Source: Streptomyces sp. Edi2 (GTDB lineage Bacteria; Actinomycetota; Actinomycetes; Streptomycetales; Streptomycetaceae). Taken from it: a DNA stretch of 64,000 nt. The notes under the pieces were generated by a model, which was not told the origin of the DNA, did not search any database, and was given only the letters and a program-made list of their open reading frames with translations. Below, piece by piece: positions 25,645 to 35,488 of the stretch. Numbering within the stretch: the stretch's first letter is position 1; every line of letters begins with the position of its first letter. A program made the translations under genes and the position numbers. The stretch is from positions 8,767,501 to 8,831,500 of the forward strand of contig NZ_JBEJGX010000003.1 in the NCBI RefSeq assembly GCF_040253635.1, in the 5' to 3' direction.

Positions 25645-26490
25645 TCACTTCCCGGAGAGCAGATCGAGGCCACCGCGGCGGCCGAACAGACGCGGGATGG
25701 CCAGGGCGAGACCGATGAGGCCGATGGAGCCGATGAGCATCAGCGTGCCGACCGCGTTGATGGTGGGCTGTACGCCGAACCGGATCGCCGAGTAGATGCG
25801 GACGGACAGCGGCTGCGGGTCCACGCCGGTGGTGAAGTAGGCCAGTACGAAGTCGTCGAAGACCAGGGCGAAGACGAGGACCGCGGAGGCCAGGATGCTG
25901 GGCAGCAGCGCGGGCAGGGTGACCAGGCGGAGCGCCTGCCACCGGGTGGCGCCCAGGTCCATCGCGGCCTCCTCCACCTCCGGGTTGAGGGCGGCGATCC
26001 GCGAGCGCAGGATCACCGTCACATAGGAGATGGAGAAGGTGATCTCCGCGAGCATCACGGTGCCGGAGGAGAGGGTGATGTCCATGCCCTTGAAGAGCAG
26101 CATCGCCGCGACACCGGTGACGATCTCCGGGGTGATCAGCGGGACCAGCATGATCAGGCCGGCCAGCGAGCCGAGTCGGGTACGGCAGCGCACCAGCCCC
26201 AGGGCCAGCGCCACGCCCAGGACCACCGAGCCCGCCATGGCCACCAGGGAGACCCGCAGGCTCATGCCGAGCGATTCGATCAGCACGTTGTCGTGGAAGA
26301 AGTCGGAGTACCAGCGGAGGCTGAAGCCCTTGAAGACGGTGAGCGACTTCTGCCCGTTGAAGGAGAAGAGGACCACCACGCCGATGGGGAGGTAGAGCAG
26401 CAGGAAGAAGAGGGTGGTGGCGGTGAGGGCGAGCCGGGGCTTGCGGTCGGTGCCGCGGCGGTGCCGGCGGTGCGGGGTGCGGAGCGTCAT
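25645..26490 (-). CDS. potC: Polyamine-type ABC permease (PotC-like)
   Basis: A 281-aa permease with six helices. The N-terminal tail is Arg/His-rich (TPHRRHRRGTDRK). The EAA loop is EEAAMDLGATRWQALRLVTLP. The pattern VFSFN-like LFSFNGQKS after helix 1 is typical of PotC/PotI. The ATG overlaps the stop of the PotB-like gene (ATGA). Forms the heterodimeric channel with the PotB-like partner. Confidence 0.9.
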   Translation of the reverse strand: MTLRTPHRRHRRGTDRKPRLALTATTLFFLLLYLPIGVVVLFSFNGQKSLTVFKGFSLRWYSDFFHDNVLIESLGMSLRVSLVAMAGSVVLGVALALGLVRCRTRLGSLAGLIMLVPLITPEIVTGVAAMLLFKGMDITLSSGTVMLAEITFSISYVTVILRSRIAALNPEVEEAAMDLGATRWQALRLVTLPALLPSILASAVLVFALVFDDFVLAYFTTGVDPQPLSVRIYSAIRFGVQPTINAVGTLMLIGSIGLIGLALAIPRLFGRRGGLDLLSGK

Positions 26491-27389
26491 CGGGCGGCCT
26501 CCGCCTCGTCCTTGCGGGTGCGCCGGAGATAGCCGAGCATCCCGATGAAGAGCACCGCCATCATCAGCATGGTGAGGGCGGAGCCGAGCGGCCAGTTCTG
26601 GCCCTGGAAGAACTTGTCCTGGATCAGGTTGCCGATCATGATCTGGTCCGGCCCGCCCATCAGCTGGGCGCTCACGAAGTCCCCCATGGCGGGCAGGAAG
26701 ACCAGGACGGCGCCCGCGGCCGCGCCCTGCCGGGTCGCCGGGAGGGTGACGAAGAAGAAGGTCCGCAACGGCCCTCCGTACAGATCGCGTCCCGCCTCGA
26801 TCAGCGAGAGGTCCATCCGCTCCAGCGCCGCGTACAGCGGGATGATCATGAAGACGATGAAGCCGTAGACGAGCCCGGCGATGACGCCGACCCCGCTCTG
26901 CAGGATCTTGGTGTGCGCGTCGGCGAGTCCGACCGCCCGCAGCGCCTTCAGCACCGGGCCGCCGTCGGAGAGCACCACCGACCAGCCGTACATCCGCACC
27001 AGGTAGTTGGCGAAGAACGGGACGACGATGGCGGCGATCAGCAGATTCTTGAACCGCCCGCCGTGCAGGGCGATGGTGTAGGCGACCGGATAGGCCACGA
27101 CCAGGCAGACGGCGCAGGCGATCAGGGCGAAGCCCAGCGAGCGCAGCAGCACGATGCGGTAGGCCGGGTCGGCCATGGCCGCGATGTTGTCGAAGTTGAA
27201 CCCGAAGCGCGGGTTGCCGAGGGGGTCGGTGGTGCCCAGGGCCAGGGTGGCCACGAGGATCAGGGAGGCGATGAGGAACCCGGTCATCCACAGGGTGCCG
27301 GGAAGCATCAGCCAGGTCCACAGCCGGGTGCCGGACGCGGAGCGCCCGCGGCGGCCGGGGAGTGCTCCGGAGGGGGTGCGTTGTGCCAT
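26487..27389 (-). CDS. potB: Polyamine-type ABC permease (PotB-like)
   Basis: A 300-aa permease. Helix 1 begins WLMLPGTLWMTGFLIASLILV. The EAA loop reads IEAGRDLYGGPLRTFFFVTLP. The segment FLPAMGDFVSAQLMGGPDQIMIGN matches the PotB/PotH 'PALGEF.I..LLGG' region. It starts 1 bp after the binding-protein stop and overlaps potC by 4 bp, so the four transporter genes form one translation-coupled series. Confidence 0.92.
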   Translation of the reverse strand: MAQRTPSGALPGRRGRSASGTRLWTWLMLPGTLWMTGFLIASLILVATLALGTTDPLGNPRFGFNFDNIAAMADPAYRIVLLRSLGFALIACAVCLVVAYPVAYTIALHGGRFKNLLIAAIVVPFFANYLVRMYGWSVVLSDGGPVLKALRAVGLADAHTKILQSGVGVIAGLVYGFIVFMIIPLYAALERMDLSLIEAGRDLYGGPLRTFFFVTLPATRQGAAAGAVLVFLPAMGDFVSAQLMGGPDQIMIGNLIQDKFFQGQNWPLGSALTMLMMAVLFIGMLGYLRRTRKDEAEAAR

Positions 27390-27390
27390 G

Positions 27391-28524
27391 TCAGCCGGCT
27401 TTCACGTGGGTCCAGGCGGTATCGCGGGCCTGCTCGCCCTTCGACGACGCATTGCGGAAGAAGAGATCGGCCTTGAGGTCGTCGGGGGCGACCAGGCACT
27501 GCGGGAACGGCTTCACGATCGAGGCGTAGACCTCCTCGCTGCCGCCGACCGGCATGGGGTAGCCGATGTACCGGATGTTCTTCCGCACGTTCTCGGGTCT
27601 GAGCATGTAGTCGATGAAGAGCATCGCCGTGCCGGGGTGGCGGGCGTTGGCGGGGATCGCGTAGCAGTCCGAGTTGATCGGCGCGCCCTCCCGCGCCACT
27701 TCGAAGCCGAGTACGGACGGGTCCTTGGCCTGTCCGAGCATCGCGGCCATGTCGCCGCTCCAGGCCTGGGTCATCGCCGCGTTGCCGTTGAGCAGGTTGT
27801 TGTAGCTGTCGCTGGAGAAGCCGCGCAGCCGGGGGCGCAGGCTCTGCAGCGCCTTGGTGATACGGGCGAGGTCGTGCGCGTCGGAGGTGTCGATGTCCAG
27901 GCCGAGCTTGAACGCGGCCATGCCCAGCACCTCGTCGCGGTCGTCGAGGACGAACACCTGGCCCTTGGCCCGGGCGCTCCACAGGTCGCCCCAGGAGCCG
28001 GTCAGGTCGTCGCCTATCCGGTCTTTCCGCCAGCCGATGCCCGTCTTGTACATGGTGAACGGGACGGTATGCGCCGAGCGGCGGTCGTACCAGGGGTCGG
28101 CGAAGTAGTGGTAGCGGCCGAACACCGCGTCGGCGTGGCGCAGGCGGGAGTGGTCGATACGGCGCAGCCGCCGGCCCTGGGCCAGCCGCTGCGCCCATTT
28201 CGCGGTGGGAAAGATGATGTCGTAGCGGTTCCCGGCGTTGAGCTTGGCGGCCATGCCCTCCATCGAGTCGAAGTTCGACTGGATGACCTTGACGCCGTAC
28301 TCCTTCTCGAATCCGTCGAAGACGGCCGGGGCGACGAAGTCCGCCCAGTTGAAATAGACCAGGTCGCCGTCCGCCTTCACGTCGATCGGCTGGTCCGGAT
28401 CGCCGAAGGCGTTGCGGTCCTCCGGCAGAAAGCCGCATCCGGCCAGGCCGACACCGAGAGCCGCGGCGGCGCCCGAGCGCAGGAACGCGCGCCGGGACGG
28501 AGATGGAGGTTCCTCGGGGGACAT
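27391..28524 (-). CDS. potD: Polyamine-type substrate-binding lipoprotein, Tat-exported (PotD-like)
   Basis: A 377-aa protein with a twin-arginine start (SRRAFLRSG), hydrophobic core and lipobox LAGC (Cys at about 30), so predicted to be folded in the cytoplasm, exported by Tat and anchored to the membrane. The body is a type II periplasmic-binding fold of the PotD/PotF/spermidine class: LVYFNWADFVAPAVFDGFEKE, GNRYDIIFPTAKW and a C-terminal NIRYIGYPMPVGG. The ligand pocket cannot be read exactly, but acidic/aromatic residues of PotD-type proteins are present in the DPWYDRR and SWGDLW segments. Probable amine ligand. Confidence 0.92.
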   Translation of the reverse strand: MSPEEPPSPSRRAFLRSGAAAALGVGLAGCGFLPEDRNAFGDPDQPIDVKADGDLVYFNWADFVAPAVFDGFEKEYGVKVIQSNFDSMEGMAAKLNAGNRYDIIFPTAKWAQRLAQGRRLRRIDHSRLRHADAVFGRYHYFADPWYDRRSAHTVPFTMYKTGIGWRKDRIGDDLTGSWGDLWSARAKGQVFVLDDRDEVLGMAAFKLGLDIDTSDAHDLARITKALQSLRPRLRGFSSDSYNNLLNGNAAMTQAWSGDMAAMLGQAKDPSVLGFEVAREGAPINSDCYAIPANARHPGTAMLFIDYMLRPENVRKNIRYIGYPMPVGGSEEVYASIVKPFPQCLVAPDDLKADLFFRNASSKGEQARDTAWTHVKAG

Positions 28525-28672
28525 GGGGTCCTCTCCGTAGGGGATGTGCGCTGCTTCAGGGAGCGGTCACGGATGCACGGAAGCCCTGTCCGCCGTGCGG
28601 GACCTGTCAGCCGTGGCGCGGGGCGTGGCGCGCCGTGGGGGACGGCTCGTGGCGCTGTCTCACCGGTGGGGG

Positions 28673-29824
28673 TCAGCGCATCGCGCCACCGAGGTCGGTG
28701 CGTACCCGGTCGGCGAACCAGCCGACCGCGGCCTCGCGGCGGGACAGGGGGCCCGGCTCGAAGCCCGGGGTGCCGAGGCCCTTTTGCACCCGGGACACCA
28801 ATTCGGCGTCTTCGTCATTGGTGATCCAGCCGATGTGGATGTTGAGCCGGCGCGCGAGCCGGGTCCGCGCACTCGTCCCGCGGCGCGTGTAGAAAGCGCC
28901 GGGGACGGCCACCCGGTCGACCGCCGTCGGTAGGGCGGTCCAGGCAAGCACATGGTCGGGGTAGAAGTCGATGAGCGTGTTGGGGTAGATCACCGCGTAC
29001 CGCCAGATCCGCCGGTCGGCCTCGGTCAGCCCCGGCATGGGGGAGGCGAGGCGCTGGTAGAGACGTTCGGCCCAGTTGGAGGACGGCTTGTCGCGCAGCG
29101 GTGAGGCGAAGAGGACATAGGACTCGTCGATCTCGCTGGTGTAGCCCTGGTAGTCGAGCAGGCGCATCAGCCCGGGGTGGGCGACCGGGACGTGGTAGCC
29201 CTCCAGGTAGTTGTCGACCGCGACCTTCCAGTTGGCGTGCTGTACCTCCGCGCCGGCCAGGTCGTGGATGCGGTTGCGTCCGACGGGCACCAGATCGGTC
29301 CCCGCGTAGTGGCCGACGGCCTCCGCCAGCCCGGCGCACTGCTCCGCCAGCGGCACGGCGTCCGGATCGAGGTTGGCGAACACGAATCCCAGAAAGGACT
29401 CGACCCGGACCGGGAAGAGGCCGAGGGCGGGCTTGTCCAGGCAGGGGATCTGCCGTGCTTCGGGCGCGCCGACCAGCCGTCCGTCGAGCTTGTAGGTCCA
29501 GCCGTGATACGGGCAGCGGATGGCCTTGCCGGACGCCTCGGGGGCGGAGACCAGGCGGGTGCCGCGGTGCCGGCACACATTGAGGTGCCCGGTCAGGGTG
29601 CCGTCCTCGGTGCGGACGACCAGGACCTCGCGGTCGGCGACGGTGGCGGCGAGCCGTGCGCCGGGGCCGGGGAGATCGGACTCGTGGCACACGAGCTGCC
29701 AGGACTTGGCGAAGATGTGCCGCGTCTCGGCGGCGGCCGTGACCGGGTCGGTGTAGTAACGGCCGGACAGCGCCCGGCCGGGGACATCCTGAGGGGTCGG
29801 TGCCGTGGTGGCTTCGGGGTGCAT
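28673..29824 (-). CDS. Rieske non-haem iron oxygenase, alpha subunit
   Basis: A 383-aa enzyme. The Rieske [2Fe-2S] ligands are C84-x-H86 (CRHRGT) and C104-x2-H107 (CPYHGWTY). Mononuclear iron is bound by His211 and His216 in NYLEGYHVPVAH; Asp204 just before is the electron-bridging residue of the family. A third acidic ligand lies near 338-341 (TNDEDAEL). It groups with enzymes acting on quaternary or other amines (GbcA, choline, stachydrine or carnitine oxygenases) as much as on aromatics. First gene of the amine operon, so it may act on the imported compound. No reductase is adjacent on this strand; the divergent NuoF-like/ferredoxin pair is the obvious candidate. Confidence 0.88.
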   Translation of the reverse strand: MHPEATTAPTPQDVPGRALSGRYYTDPVTAAAETRHIFAKSWQLVCHESDLPGPGARLAATVADREVLVVRTEDGTLTGHLNVCRHRGTRLVSAPEASGKAIRCPYHGWTYKLDGRLVGAPEARQIPCLDKPALGLFPVRVESFLGFVFANLDPDAVPLAEQCAGLAEAVGHYAGTDLVPVGRNRIHDLAGAEVQHANWKVAVDNYLEGYHVPVAHPGLMRLLDYQGYTSEIDESYVLFASPLRDKPSSNWAERLYQRLASPMPGLTEADRRIWRYAVIYPNTLIDFYPDHVLAWTALPTAVDRVAVPGAFYTRRGTSARTRLARRLNIHIGWITNDEDAELVSRVQKGLGTPGFEPGPLSRREAAVGWFADRVRTDLGGAMR

Positions 29825-29923
29825 CGGGTCACTCCTCCATGCCGCACGGGGTGCTGGGTGCCGAGGCGGCAGGGCGCGGTGAAAAGCCCCTGAACCGGCG
29901 CACCGGCGCCTCGGATTCCGTGC

Positions 29924-29998
29924 TGACTAATTGGTCAGTCAGATTGCTGGCGGGTTTCAACGAAGTCAAGACTTGTGTCCTGACTAATTGGTTAGTTA
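29924..29998. promoter_or_regulatory. Two TetR-type operators in the divergent Rieske/NADH-dehydrogenase spacer
   Basis: Two 18-bp boxes with a shared core: TGACTAATTGGTCAGTCA (29924-29941) and TGACTAATTGGTTAGTTA (29981-29998). The first is a palindrome in its outer five bases (TGACT...AGTCA); the second differs at two positions. Start to start 57 bp. Between them AAGTCAAGACTT (29963-29974) is a perfect 12-bp inverted repeat. A weak minus-strand promoter fits (TTGACT at 29969-29964, CAATCT at 29946-29941, 17-bp spacing) and would be covered by box one. The best candidate regulator is the TetR gene at 37760, at the end of the plus-strand operon. The rest of the spacer to 30198 shows nothing else. 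Confidence 0.75.
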
Positions 29999-30198
29999 GC
30001 TTAGTGGCATCGTCGCTCCGGCGCTCCGCCGCACGGATCCCGGGCAGCGAGCGGGCGCGCCGCGCCCCGATCACGCAGGCCGAAGCCCCGTAACGGCACG
30101 TCACCGGCACCTCACCCCGGCGCCGGGTCACCAGGCTCCGCCCCCACCCGGCCGCCCCGGTCCGTGCCGGCACCCCACCCCTCTCCCCGGAGGCACGC

Positions 30199-30623
30199 AT
30201 GAGCGGTCGTCGGAACCTGATCTGGCTCGGGCTCACCCCCGAACCCGAACGGGAGCTGCCCGCCACCGTCGCGGCCCTGCGCAGCGCCGCGCGGCGGACG
30301 CCGGACGTTCCCGCGGAAGCGGAAGCGGAAGCGGAGGCGACCGCGGCCGAACGGCGCCGCGTCGAGCGCCTGATCCTGCACGGCACCCAGCACGGCTGGC
30401 TCCGCTACCTCGCCGAGGTGACCGACCTCGTGACCGCGGTCGCCGGCCGTACCCGCCCCGGCGACCGCCGGGCCGCCCTCCGCGCGGCCGAGGTCGTGCT
30501 CGACCACCACCGCATGCTGATCGGCCTCCCCGGACCGGGGTACGACCGGACGGCCGCGGACCGCGGCGCCCTGGAACGCGCGGTGCGCACCCTGCGCACC
30601 ACCCCACCGGACGGAGACCGAGG

Positions 30624-30627
<4 letters not shown>
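30199..30627 (+). CDS. Small helical protein of unknown function, first gene of divergent operon
   Basis: A 142-aa soluble protein with GGAGG 5 bp before the ATG. Predicted almost entirely alpha helical with a charged Glu/Ala stretch (AEAEAEAEATAAERRRVERL, about residues 40-58). Two histidines (LILHGTQHGWL) and an HHRMLIGL segment stand out. No recognised motif. The stop overlaps the NuoF-like start (ATGA), so it is probably a partner or chaperone of the following NADH dehydrogenase subunit; a NuoE-like role is conceivable, but NuoE's conserved cysteines are absent. Confidence 0.75.
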
Positions 30628-31898
<1,271 letters not shown>

Positions 31899-31911
31899 AA
31901 GGACGACCGCC

Positions 31912-32103
31912 GTGAAACTCCGTCTCGACGCCACCCGCTGCCAGGGCTACGGCCTGTGCCAGGAACCCGCACCGGACCTCATCGACCTCGACGAGTTCGG
32001 CTACGCCGCGGTCACCGCCGACCCGGCCCCGGGCGCTTCCGAGGACGCCGCCCGCGCCGCCGCCGAGGCCTGCCCCAACTCCGCGCTCCGGCTGGAGAGG
32101 TGA
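31912..32103 (+). CDS. [3Fe-4S] ferredoxin
   Basis: A 63-aa P450-type ferredoxin: MKLRLDATRCQGYGLCQ..., with Cys10, Cys16 and Cys54 (ACPNSAL). The usual fourth cysteine is missing, as in [3Fe-4S] ferredoxins of actinobacteria. Acidic overall, suited to docking on an oxygenase. Sits between the NuoF-like reductase and the acyl-CoA synthetase, 2 bp from the latter. Candidate electron acceptor of the NuoF-like protein and donor to the Rieske oxygenase (or to the acyl-CoA dehydrogenases). Confidence 0.92.
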   Translation: MKLRLDATRCQGYGLCQEPAPDLIDLDEFGYAAVTADPAPGASEDAARAAAEACPNSALRLER

Positions 32104-32105
32104 CC

Positions 32106-34205
32106 ATGGGACGTGACCTGTCGGCCCTGTTCGACCCGAAGTCGGTCGCGGTGGTCGGGGCCAGTGACGACCCGGCGAAGTACGGCCATGCGGTCGCCGC
32201 CCAGGCGCTGCGGGCACCCGACCGCCGCCCCGTCCACCTCGTCAACCGCCGCGGCGGCACGGTCCTCGGGCGCACCGCGGCCACCTCGCTCGCCGGGATC
32301 GGCGAACCCGTCGACCTCGTGGTGATCTCCGTACCGGGCCCCGGCTTCGAGGCCGCCGTCGACGACGCGCTCGCCTGCGGTGCCCGCGCCCTCGTCGGCA
32401 TCACCGCCGGCTTCGCCGAGACCGGCGCCGTCGGGCTGGCCCGCCAGCAGGCGATCGCCGAGCGGGTACGCGCCGCCGGCGCCGTCCTCGTCGGCCCCAA
32501 CTGCCTCGGCATCGCCGACAACACCACCGAGCTCTACCTCGCCTCGGACCGCTTCGCGCCCGGCGGCATCGCCCTGCTGAGCCAGAGCGGCAACCTCGCC
32601 CTCGAACTCCAACTCCGCTGCGCCCCGCACGGCCTGGGGTTCTCCCGCTTCGTCTCGCTGGGCAACCAGGCCGATGTCACCCTCGTCGACCTGATCGAGG
32701 ACGCCGCCCGGCACGACGCCACCCGGGCCATCGCCGTCTACGCGGAGGACTTCGGCGACGGCCGGGCCTTCGCCGAGGCGGCCGCCGCCGCGGGCAAACC
32801 GGTGGTCCTGCTCACCGCAGGGCGGGGCGCCGCCTCCGCGCGCAGCGCCCAGTCGCACACCGGGGCCCTGACCACCTCCGCCGATGTCGTGGCCGCCGCC
32901 TGCCGGGACGCGGGCGTCGAACTGGTCGCCACCCCCCATGAGATGACCGTCGTCCTCGCCGCGCTGCACGGGGGGCGGCGCGCCACCGGACCCCGCACCG
33001 CGGTCTGCACCGACGGCGGCGGCCACGGCGCCATCGCCGCCGACGCCGCCGAAACCGCCGGGCTGGCCGTCCCCGAACTCGGACCCGCCGCACAGCAACG
33101 GCTCAGGACGCTGCTGTGGGAACAGTCCGCGGTGGGCAACCCCGTCGACCTGGCCGGGATGGGGGAGCAGAACCCGCACTCCTACGGCGACACCGTCGCC
33201 GCCCTGCTCGCCCTGGACGAGGTCGACTCCGTCCTGTTGACCGGGTACTTCGGCGGCTACTCGGCGGCGACCGGCGGCCTGGGCGGCCCGGCGGCCGAGA
33301 GCGGCACCGCGGGCGGCGGCAGCGCGCTCGCGGCCGGCGAGCTGGAGACCGCGCAGCAGATGGCCGCCCGTGCGACGAGCGCCGCCAAGCCCCTGGTGGT
33401 GCAGTCGATGTTCCCGGACGCCCCCAGCTGCCGGACGCTGGTCGAGGCGGGCATACCGGTGTTCGCCGCCACCGAGGACGCGGCCCGCGCGCTGGCGGCC
33501 ATGACCCCGGCTCCCGAGATGCACGAGGCCGCCGGCCCGCCCGGCGTCCGCCCGCTGCCCCCGGCCGCACCGCCGCTGGACGACCCCGGCTACCACGGCA
33601 TACGCGCCCTGCTGAGCGCCGCCGGGGTGCCCTTCCCCGAGGCCCGTGAGATCACCGACGAGGCCCAACTGCTCGCCGCGGCGGACGCGTTCGAGGGCCC
33701 CTTCGTCCTCAAGGCCCTCCACCTCCTGCACAAGTCCGACGCCGGCGGTGTCGCGCTGGGGCTGCCGGACCGCGCCGCGCTCGTCACCGCCTTCCGGGAG
33801 ATGCACGCCCGGCTCGGCGCCGCCTCCTACTCCGTCGAGGCGATGGCCGACCTGACCGACGGCGTCGAGCTGATCGTGGGGGTGCACCGCGATCCCCGGT
33901 TCGGGCCGGTCGCCATGGTCGGCCTGGGCGGGGTGCTCACCGAGGCACTGCACGATGTCGCCTTCGCCCTGGCGCCCGTCCCGGCGGACCGTGCCGCACA
34001 GCTGCTGACCGGGCTGCGGACCGCCGCGCTCCTCCAGGGCGTCCGCGGCCGCCCCGCCGTCGACCTGGCGGCCGCGGCAGCCGTGGTTGAGCGCGTCACC
34101 ACGCTCGCCGCCGCCCACCCCGAGATCGCGGAGATCGAGGTCAACCCGCTGCTCGTCCGCCCGGACGGCGCCCTCGCCCTCGACGCCCGCGCCGTACTGG
34201 CCTGA
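32106..34205 (+). CDS. ADP-forming acyl-CoA synthetase (alpha-beta fused)
   Basis: A 699-aa enzyme combining the CoA-binding/CoA-ligase half and the ATP-grasp half in one chain. The N-terminal Rossmann motif reads VAVVGASDDPAKYG. The phosphohistidine is His251 in AQSHTGAL. The C-terminal part (from about 510) is the ATP-grasp domain (FVLKALHLLHKSDAGGVALGL, EINPLLV-like EVNPLLVRPDG). It activates a carboxylic acid to its CoA ester through acyl phosphate and phospho-His, producing ADP. GGAGAGG precedes the ATG. Its place in front of two acyl-CoA dehydrogenases makes it the activation step of the acyl-CoA branch. The acid substrate is unknown. Confidence 0.9.
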   Translation: MGRDLSALFDPKSVAVVGASDDPAKYGHAVAAQALRAPDRRPVHLVNRRGGTVLGRTAATSLAGIGEPVDLVVISVPGPGFEAAVDDALACGARALVGITAGFAETGAVGLARQQAIAERVRAAGAVLVGPNCLGIADNTTELYLASDRFAPGGIALLSQSGNLALELQLRCAPHGLGFSRFVSLGNQADVTLVDLIEDAARHDATRAIAVYAEDFGDGRAFAEAAAAAGKPVVLLTAGRGAASARSAQSHTGALTTSADVVAAACRDAGVELVATPHEMTVVLAALHGGRRATGPRTAVCTDGGGHGAIAADAAETAGLAVPELGPAAQQRLRTLLWEQSAVGNPVDLAGMGEQNPHSYGDTVAALLALDEVDSVLLTGYFGGYSAATGGLGGPAAESGTAGGGSALAAGELETAQQMAARATSAAKPLVVQSMFPDAPSCRTLVEAGIPVFAATEDAARALAAMTPAPEMHEAAGPPGVRPLPPAAPPLDDPGYHGIRALLSAAGVPFPEAREITDEAQLLAAADAFEGPFVLKALHLLHKSDAGGVALGLPDRAALVTAFREMHARLGAASYSVEAMADLTDGVELIVGVHRDPRFGPVAMVGLGGVLTEALHDVAFALAPVPADRAAQLLTGLRTAALLQGVRGRPAVDLAAAAAVVERVTTLAAAHPEIAEIEVNPLLVRPDGALALDARAVLA

Positions 34206-34247
34206 CGCCCGCCCTGCCCCCGCCCCGCCCGCCGTTCCGGAGGAACC

Positions 34248-35420
34248 ATGGACTTCCGCTACACCGCCCGACAGGCCGATCTCAAGGCCCGCGCCGCCGC
34301 CTACACCGAGCTGCTGTTCCCGTACGAGCAGCAGGCCGAGGAGGCCGGGGGACCGCTGCCCGCCGAAACCGTCCGCGAGCTGACCCGGGCCGCGATCGAC
34401 GCCGGCGTCTACGCCATCAACATGCCCGAGAAGTGGGGCGGCCCGGGACTCTCGCTGCTCGACCAGGTCATCGTCGAGGAGGAATTCGGCAAGGTCACCA
34501 ACTGCCTGTGGGACATCCCCTGGCGGCCGGCCAACGTGCTGGCGTACGGCACCGAGGCCCAGCGGGAGAAGTACCTCCTCCCCGTCATCCGGGGCGAGCG
34601 CTTCGACGCCTTCGCGGTGACCGAACCCGGTGCGGGCTCGGACCCCTCCTCGGGCACCAGCACCGCCACCCGTACCGAGGGCGGCTGGCTGCTCAACGGC
34701 GAGAAGTGGTTCGTGACCTGCGGCGACATCGCGGACTTCCTGCTGGTGCAGGCGGACGCCGGCCCGGAGCGGGCGGCCACCCTCTTCTTCGTCGACAAGC
34801 AGGCACCGGGCGTACGGATGACCCGGGTGCCGCGCTTCATGCACTCCGCGGTCAACGGGCACCCCGAATTCACCTTCACCGATGTCTTCGTCCCCGACGA
34901 CGACGTGCTCGGCGGCGTCGGCAACGGCTACGAGCTCACCAAGGAATGGTTCACCGACGAACGGCTGATGATCGCGGCCAGGACGACGGGCGCCGCCGAG
35001 CGGGCCCTGCAACTGGCCCGCGACTGGGCGGTGGAGCGCAAGCAGTTCGGATCGCCGATCGCTGATTTCCAGCTGGTGCAGGGGATGCTGGCGGACTGCG
35101 CGGTCGATATCGCGGTCAACCGGGCCTACACCCACCAGGTCGCCTGGGAGGCCGACCAGCCGGGCGCCGACCCCAAGACGCTGCACGCCAAGGCCTCGAC
35201 GGCCAAGCTCGCGGCGAGCGAGGCGGCGGGCCGGGTCATCGACCGCTGTGTGCAGATCTTCGGCGGCCGTGGCTACGACCGCTCGTACCCCGTGGAGCGC
35301 CTGTACCGGGAGCTGCGGGTGGACCGGATCTGGGAGGGCACCTCCGAGATCCAGCGCCTGATCATCGCCAACGAGCTCATCAAGCGCGGCACCCGCGCCC
35401 TCGACCTGCCCCTGCCCTGA
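34248..35420 (+). CDS. Acyl-CoA dehydrogenase 1
   Basis: A 390-aa flavoprotein that introduces a 2,3-double bond in an acyl-CoA and passes electrons to ETF. FAD/substrate motifs: AVTEPGAGSDPSSGT and NGEKWFVT. The catalytic base Glu is in IWEGTSEIQR (about 363) and FGSPIADFQLVQ lies in the helical domain. GGAGGAACC precedes the ATG. The next gene encodes a same-length paralogue. Both keep the catalytic Glu, so they are more likely separate isozymes than a catalytic/non-catalytic heterotetramer of the steroid type. Confidence 0.92.
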   Translation: MDFRYTARQADLKARAAAYTELLFPYEQQAEEAGGPLPAETVRELTRAAIDAGVYAINMPEKWGGPGLSLLDQVIVEEEFGKVTNCLWDIPWRPANVLAYGTEAQREKYLLPVIRGERFDAFAVTEPGAGSDPSSGTSTATRTEGGWLLNGEKWFVTCGDIADFLLVQADAGPERAATLFFVDKQAPGVRMTRVPRFMHSAVNGHPEFTFTDVFVPDDDVLGGVGNGYELTKEWFTDERLMIAARTTGAAERALQLARDWAVERKQFGSPIADFQLVQGMLADCAVDIAVNRAYTHQVAWEADQPGADPKTLHAKASTAKLAASEAAGRVIDRCVQIFGGRGYDRSYPVERLYRELRVDRIWEGTSEIQRLIIANELIKRGTRALDLPLP

Positions 35421-35488
35421 CCGCCGCCCGCACCCCGCCCGCCACTCGCCACCCGCACCCCGGCCCCTCACGACCTTCGAGGACTGAC

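Noticed and set aside
32001..35471. Very long open antisense frame across the acyl-CoA synthetase and first acyl-CoA dehydrogenase
   Set aside because: It lies wholly opposite genes with clear family motifs and is a composition artefact of high GC at third codon positions.
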